A DNA stretch of 25,867 nucleotides, from the NCBI GenBank assembly GCA_013375455.1, contig JABXJT010000068.1, positions 1 through 25,867 on the forward strand. The letters are read 5' to 3'. The translations under genes were made by a program, and so were the position numbers. The notes under the pieces are model-generated. The model did no database searches, was not told the DNA's origin, and worked only from the letters and a program-made list of their open reading frames with translations. Positions 22,413-25,867 of this stretch are shown piece after piece; position 1 is the first letter of the stretch; each line of letters opens with the position of its first letter. Origin of the DNA: Candidatus Helarchaeota archaeon. GTDB taxonomy: Archaea; Asgardarchaeota; Lokiarchaeia; Helarchaeales; HEL-GB-A.

Positions 22413-23129
22413 TTAACCACGAATTCGATTTTTCCATTCATTTATTTTTTCTAATAATAGGTTTTGGTGTTCTGCATCGACTCCTGATCCTTCGGGTTGT
22501 TTTTTTAATCGGCGAGCAAAAGTTGCTAATTCGTACAACGCAGGGTGCCACCGATAAATTTTCACAATTTTATCGCGAGCTTCTTCCATTTCAATTGCTA
22601 ATTTAGGTGCAGTAATGCCGCTTTGCGCTTTTTGTTTTATTAAATCAAGCACGTTAAGTACCTCACCTATTGTCCCCCCTACGGATGGGGCAGTGGAGGG
22701 GGTGCTTGGTGGTGTGAGGCTAACAGCACGGGCCGGTGTTGAAACAGGTTTCGCCGTAGCAGGTTTTCTTGCCGCAGCGGTGGAGGTGACTGCAGGGGAG
22801 GGGTGGATTTTAATATTTTGAATGGCAGTTTTTAGATCATTCATTCCAGCTTTAATTTCATTTAAACGATCTTGGACCTTGTTCAGTACGGATGAGTCTG
22901 GGGCTGGTCCTCCAGTACCACTCGTATTTTTTATGAGGTCTTCAAGATCTTCGACTTTCGCGCCTAGCATATCTGTAAATGACATTAGGCTTTGTCCCAA
23001 AGATCTGGGAATTTCTTCTTTGAGATTATCAATCGATGCTTGAACATCAGAGAATTTTTTGTATAACTTTTTCTCTAATTCTATCATTTTATCCTCTAAA
23101 CGCTCAAAAACTGTTTTTTTCTGAGCCAT
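22413..23129 (-). CDS. Coiled-coil protein with Pro/Ala-rich linker, unknown, inside ribosomal cluster
   Basis: I do not recognise this 238-residue protein. Residues 5-67 are helical coiled coil (ERLEDKMIELEKKLYKKF), 80-108 a second short one, 109-150 a Pro/Ala/Ser/Thr linker (TPPSTPSTAPS), and 153-238 a helical C-terminal domain with MEEARDKIVKIYRWHPALYELATFARRLKK. No cysteine-based motif, signal or membrane span. It lies between uS17 and uL14, two genes that are usually adjacent in archaea, on the same strand. The Pro/Ala linker is richer in G+C than the surroundings. ATG start. The role could be unrelated to ribosomes, using the strong transcription of this operon, or be an accessory factor; I cannot tell. 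Confidence 0.75.
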   Translation of the reverse strand: MAQKKTVFERLEDKMIELEKKLYKKFSDVQASIDNLKEEIPRSLGQSLMSFTDMLGAKVEDLEDLIKNTSGTGGPAPDSSVLNKVQDRLNEIKAGMNDLKTAIQNIKIHPSPAVTSTAAARKPATAKPVSTPARAVSLTPPSTPSTAPSVGGTIGEVLNVLDLIKQKAQSGITAPKLAIEMEEARDKIVKIYRWHPALYELATFARRLKKQPEGSGVDAEHQNLLLEKINEWKNRIRG

Positions 23130-23223
23130 TATAGTTCACTTTTTTCATTTATCTGTATTAGATTTATGTCGATGTATTATTAATAATTTCAGTAAGTCTT
23201 ATTGCCCTTTATGTTTGGAGTGT

Positions 23224-23559
23224 TCATTCACTTTCAATTAATTCAACAACAGCGAATGAGATTGTTTTGCTTATTGGGCGGCATTCCGCAATTTTTACAG
23301 CATCACCTGCGCTGATTTCAATACAAGGTGAAACATGACAGTTAATATTACTATGTTGTCGTTCATATCTATTATATTTTGGAATATAACGGAGAAAATC
23401 TCGTCGAACTACACAGGCATCACTCATCCGCTGTCTTATTACGATTCCATTAAATATCCTACCCCGCAGAGGTAATGTTCCATGAAAAGGGCAATGCGGA
23501 TCATCACATTCTTTTCTAGGAGCCTCAACTTCGAAGCCAATATCTCTAACCATTTCCAT
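23224..23559 (-). CDS. rps17: Small ribosomal subunit protein uS17
   Basis: 30S OB-fold protein. DDPHCPFHGTLPLRGRIFNGIVIRQRM and the RDFLRYIPKYNRYERQHSNINCHVSPCIEISAGDAVKIAECRPISKTISFAVVE region are typical of archaeal uS17 (eukaryotic S11-type). 111 residues. The ATG at 23559 has GAGG five bases upstream; an ATG two codons later is possible. Rpp29 ends seven bases upstream. The unknown coiled-coil gene follows instead of uL14. Confidence 0.96.
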   Translation of the reverse strand: MEMVRDIGFEVEAPRKECDDPHCPFHGTLPLRGRIFNGIVIRQRMSDACVVRRDFLRYIPKYNRYERQHSNINCHVSPCIEISAGDAVKIAECRPISKTISFAVVELIESE

Positions 23560-23566
23560 ACATCCT

Positions 23567-23857
23567 CTAGTTATTCCATTTATACGTAATTCTCTTTTTA
23601 ATTCTTTCTTCTGGTCGACTTATTAATAGATCACCAACGACTTCAACTACCTGATTTTTTGAGAGGTGAAATTGAAAAACTGAATCCTTTTTCGGAATGC
23701 GTTTTTCTTTTCCATCGGTTTTAATTATCAAGGTGTGTTTTGTTTCATCTACAATCTTCCCAATTAAATTGAGATGTGTAGGGTTGGAACTTCGAATTAT
23801 TTTTACCATCAAACCAATTAAGCAATGATGAATAAGGGTTTTTGGTGTAATTGTCAT
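23567..23857 (-). CDS. rnp1: RNase P protein component 1 (Rpp29/Pop4)
   Basis: Sm-like protein subunit of archaeal RNase P, which removes 5' leaders from pre-tRNA. LIHHCLIGLMVKIIRSSNPTHLNLIGKIVDETKHTLIIKT and the KRIPKKDSVFQFHL block are typical. 96 residues. The ATG overlaps the uL29 stop (ATGA), so it is translationally coupled. In many archaea an aIF1/SUI1-like gene lies between uL29 and this one; none is present here. Confidence 0.93.
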   Translation of the reverse strand: MTITPKTLIHHCLIGLMVKIIRSSNPTHLNLIGKIVDETKHTLIIKTDGKEKRIPKKDSVFQFHLSKNQVVEVVGDLLISRPEERIKKRITYKWNN

Positions 23858-24054
23858 CCGGCTTCTTCCCGCATAATGGTAAGAATGCGAGCTATTGTCC
23901 TCCGAAGGGTTTTTATTTTTCCTGTGTTTTCAACAGCCCCACCTGAAGCTGCAATAGCGCGTTCATTGCTAAGCTCAGTCCTCAGGTCTTGTAACTTCTT
24001 TTCGCGCTCTGCTTCTGTCATATCCCGAATTTCACCTGTTTTGAGACCTGGCAA
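23854..24054 (-). CDS. rpl29: Large ribosomal subunit protein uL29, TTG start
   Basis: Small helical-hairpin 50S protein at the exit tunnel. LKTGEIRDMTEAEREKKLQDLRTELSNERAIAASGGAVEN and RRTIARILTIMREE identify archaeal uL29. The frame also opens upstream at 24093 inside uS3, but the TTG at 24054 gives the normal 66 residues and has GGAG nine bases upstream next to the uS3 stop, so I take it as the start. Overlaps Rpp29 by four bases. Confidence 0.92.
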   Translation of the reverse strand: MPGLKTGEIRDMTEAEREKKLQDLRTELSNERAIAASGGAVENTGKIKTLRRTIARILTIMREEAG

Positions 24055-24058
24055 TGTT

Positions 24059-24697
24059 TCATTCTCCTTTAAATGTTTCTGATTGAGCTTCAAGTTCTTC
24101 GGGAGTGATTATGATATCTATTTCATTGGGAAGCCTGTCTGTGGGCTGCATAATATAAATGGAAACTCCGATAATGCCTTTCTTCAGAATTGCATGGGCT
24201 ACTGCTTTATCTACATAAAGAAAGGCAGGTTCGCCACATTTGGCAACGAAACCCTCTCGAAACTTTTTATAACGGGCTCGATGACTTGTTAATTTCCCAC
24301 TAATTGTAATTTCGACACCTTTTGCCCCTGCTGCTGCTATTCTTCTCAGTATCGAATAGGCTGCTCTTCTATAATGAGTTCCGCGCTCTAGGCGCGATGC
24401 CAAGCGCTCCGCCATGACCATTGCATTTAATTCAGGAACCTCTATTTCGGAAACTTCAATCTGGGGATTTTCAATATTAAACTTTTCTTCTAAGGTGACC
24501 GTGAGTTCTTGGACATTTCTGCCACGTCGGCCTATTACTATCCCTGGTCGGGCTGCGTGGATGATAACTCGGGTGCCCAGCGGGGTTTTGAGGATGTCAA
24601 CACCTCCATAGCCCGCGCGCTTCAATTCTTGGGCGAAAAACTCATCCACTTCTGTTTTTTTGATTTTCTTCGTGATGAAATGTTCAATAGCTGGCAA
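24059..24697 (-). CDS. rps3: Small ribosomal subunit protein uS3
   Basis: 30S mRNA-entry protein with KH type-2 domain (VIIHAARPGIVIGRRGRNVQELT) and C-terminal domain RRAAYSILRRIAAAGAKGVEITISGKLT. 212 residues, archaeal size. Start is TTG, chosen because GAGG is nine bases upstream and PAIEHFITKKIKK is the family N-terminus. It lies 20 bases after uL22. Confidence 0.97.
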   Translation of the reverse strand: MPAIEHFITKKIKKTEVDEFFAQELKRAGYGGVDILKTPLGTRVIIHAARPGIVIGRRGRNVQELTVTLEEKFNIENPQIEVSEIEVPELNAMVMAERLASRLERGTHYRRAAYSILRRIAAAGAKGVEITISGKLTSHRARYKKFREGFVAKCGEPAFLYVDKAVAHAILKKGIIGVSIYIMQPTDRLPNEIDIIITPEELEAQSETFKGE

Positions 24698-24717
24698 ATA
24701 ATCGTTCCTCTTTAATT

Positions 24718-25188
24718 TTATTCTTCTTCTAACGCAATTTCTATATGAGTTAATGTTTTAAAATAGGGGGTCGAGCGTCCAAAAGCCCGAGGAATGTACT
24801 TTTTTATTTTCCTTCCAAAGTGAGTTGCAGCGTGAATGATACGGACGCGATCTAAGTCTAATCCTTTAAATTCAGCGTTATTTTCGGCATTAGCTAGTAT
24901 ATTGATTACGGCTTGGGCCGCTTTAACGGGAAACCGTCCTGCAGGCCATTTGAATCTATCAAGACCTTTTCGATGAGCCTGTTTTTTATTATGACGTTTA
25001 AAAGGAATGGCTTGTTTATGGAGAACTACCTCATCTAAAAAGACTTTGGCATCTTCAATCATCATACCTTTAATTGCATTACAGATTTCTCTTGCATGTT
25101 TAGGCGAACAGCGGATATCACGTCCGCTGGCGATGGCAGTTCTATCAGGATCTAATCCCGTGATGGAATATCCGAAAGTAGGACTCAC
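24718..25188 (-). CDS. rpl22: Large ribosomal subunit protein uL22
   Basis: 50S protein lining the exit tunnel. RDIRCSPKHAREICNAIKGMMIEDAKVFLDEVVLHKQAIPFKRHNKK, GRFPVKAAQAVINILANAENNAEFKGLD and the RIIHAATHFGRKIKKYIPRAFGRSTPY block are typical. 156 residues. GTG start with GGAGG 11 bases upstream. It starts 15 bases after the uS19 stop. Confidence 0.97.
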   Translation of the reverse strand: MSPTFGYSITGLDPDRTAIASGRDIRCSPKHAREICNAIKGMMIEDAKVFLDEVVLHKQAIPFKRHNKKQAHRKGLDRFKWPAGRFPVKAAQAVINILANAENNAEFKGLDLDRVRIIHAATHFGRKIKKYIPRAFGRSTPYFKTLTHIEIALEEE

Positions 25189-25203
25189 TCTCTTTTTATC
25201 CTC

Positions 25204-25608
25204 CTATTTTAATGGAATGTATTGCGAAGACCGAGTTGCTCCAATTCCTGGATTGCCATGTGATACCCTTTTATGAGTCGGCGCAAATTCCCCTAAATAA
25301 TGACCAATGTGTTCGGGAGTTATTTCTACAGAAATGAATTCTCTTCCATTGTGAGTTGCAATCGTCAACCCGACCATCTCAGGAGTTATGACCATATCGC
25401 GCGCATGCGTGCGAACGACAACTTTTTTCCCTTTTTTCAAAGCGCGCCGTGCGCGTCTTAGATTCTCGAGGAGCTTTTTTTGCCGGTGTGGAAGGCCTCG
25501 AAGCATGCTACGACGTTGTCGGGACGGCAAAAGCTTAATAAACTCATCCATCGGCAAATTCTGTAACTCTTCGAGTGAGTAACCTCGAAAGGCGAATTTT
25601 TTTACCAA
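25204..25608 (-). CDS. rps19: Small ribosomal subunit protein uS19, TTG start
   Basis: 30S head protein. [33 protein letters not shown] and the C-terminal [33 protein letters not shown] are diagnostic. 134 residues. Start TTG, with GGAG eight bases upstream and the family N-terminus (xKKFxFRGY) immediately after. In other archaea uL2 comes directly before; here 259 bases up to the window edge hold no uL2, so it seems to be the first gene of its transcript. Confidence 0.96.
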   Translation of the reverse strand: MVKKFAFRGYSLEELQNLPMDEFIKLLPSRQRRSMLRGLPHRQKKLLENLRRARRALKKGKKVVVRTHARDMVITPEMVGLTIATHNGREFISVEITPEHIGHYLGEFAPTHKRVSHGNPGIGATRSSQYIPLK

Positions 25609-25867
25609 ATAATCAACTCCAATTGAGTGTGAGGGTTGAATACAGGTTATTAAGGAGAGACTCGCAACAAATTCCTTAAAACATGTTCAGTTTGACTAAA
25701 AGATAAAATTACATTTAAAATTTTCGCGATTAGTAGTTTGAGATGGGGATTTTGAGTGGAGATAACTGAATTTATTACTACAATCACTCAAGAAAAATAA
25801 AAAGAAAAAATAATAAAAAAGGCTCAGAGGTTTAAAAAAACACCTCTGTTTTTCGGTTTCGCTAAGA
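25609..25867. other. Gene-free region upstream of uS19
   Basis: No gene is recognised in these 259 bases to the window edge. It is AT-rich and should hold the uS19 operon promoter. The hairpin at 25825-25848 lies near the outer edge. The last few bases could be the end of a gene outside the window, too short to identify. Confidence 0.5.
25825..25848 (-). terminator. Terminator-like hairpin upstream of the uS19 operon
   Basis: cagaggt (25825-25831) pairs perfectly with acctctg (25842-25848) around a ten-base A-rich loop. On the minus strand it is followed within a few bases by long T-runs (25810-25820 and beyond, complement of aaaaaa blocks), and on plus by ttttt at 25849-25853. Best read as the end of a minus-strand gene lying to the right of the window; a plus-strand reading is also possible. 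Confidence 0.45.

Noticed and set aside
1..25867. CRISPR array, insertion sequence or rRNA
   Set aside because: No regularly spaced repeats, transposase-like frames or rRNA sequence were seen on reading through.

Overview
The window is a gene-dense, AT-rich archaeal chromosome segment, most likely from an Asgard archaeon. The evidence is the co-occurrence of archaeal ribosomal genes, aEF1A, archaeal SecY, Cbf5 and RNase P Rpp29 with a eukaryote-like ESCRT and ubiquitin toolkit: MIT-domain Vps4, UEV/steadiness-box Vps23 (TSG101-like), Vps28-like, ubiquitin-like protein, E2, E1 and a RING-like protein. Some non-Asgard archaea (for example Caldiarchaeum) carry a compact ubiquitin operon, but the added ESCRT-I-like pair and MIT-Vps4 point to Asgard. 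The order within Asgard cannot be settled by eye.

Left third (1-7100): vps4 (+) converges on a three-gene minus-strand operon (coiled-coil protein, Vps23-like, Vps28-like). Across a divergent spacer at about 3.1-3.28 kb, plus-strand genes follow: RING-like protein, ubiquitin-like precursor ending in Gly-Gly-Val, E2 with Cys85, E1-like enzyme with an apparent C-terminal beta-grasp domain, and a GATase-like/zinc-ribbon protein. A minus-strand Roadblock/LC7 protein closes the block. Together these look like a module that attaches a ubiquitin-like tag and, by analogy with eukaryotes, hands tagged cargo to ESCRT-I and Vps4. That functional link is inference from family knowledge and adjacency.

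Middle (7200-10200): uS7 and aEF1A on plus, the latter behind a 319-base leader with two strong stem-loops, then uS10 and tRNA-Ser(GGA) on minus.

Right (10200-25600): a long minus-strand archaeal S10/spc-type ribosomal cluster. In transcription order it is uS19, uL22, uS3, uL29, Rpp29, uS17, an unknown coiled-coil protein, uL14, uL24, eS4, uL5, uS14, uS8, uL6, eL32, eL19, uL18, uS5, a small membrane protein, (uL30 inverted on plus), uL15, SecY, eL34, CMP kinase, eL14, Cbf5 and an RsmC-like methyltransferase. Departures from the usual order are the inverted uL30, two unknown inserted genes, no aIF1/SUI1-type gene, no adenylate kinase or DUF106-type gene after secY, and a terminator-like hairpin in place of uL2 upstream of uS19. 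uL18 appears to start at AUA, several genes start at UUG, and uS14 (48 residues) is easily missed because it is so short.

No mobile element, CRISPR array, rRNA or pseudogene was seen.
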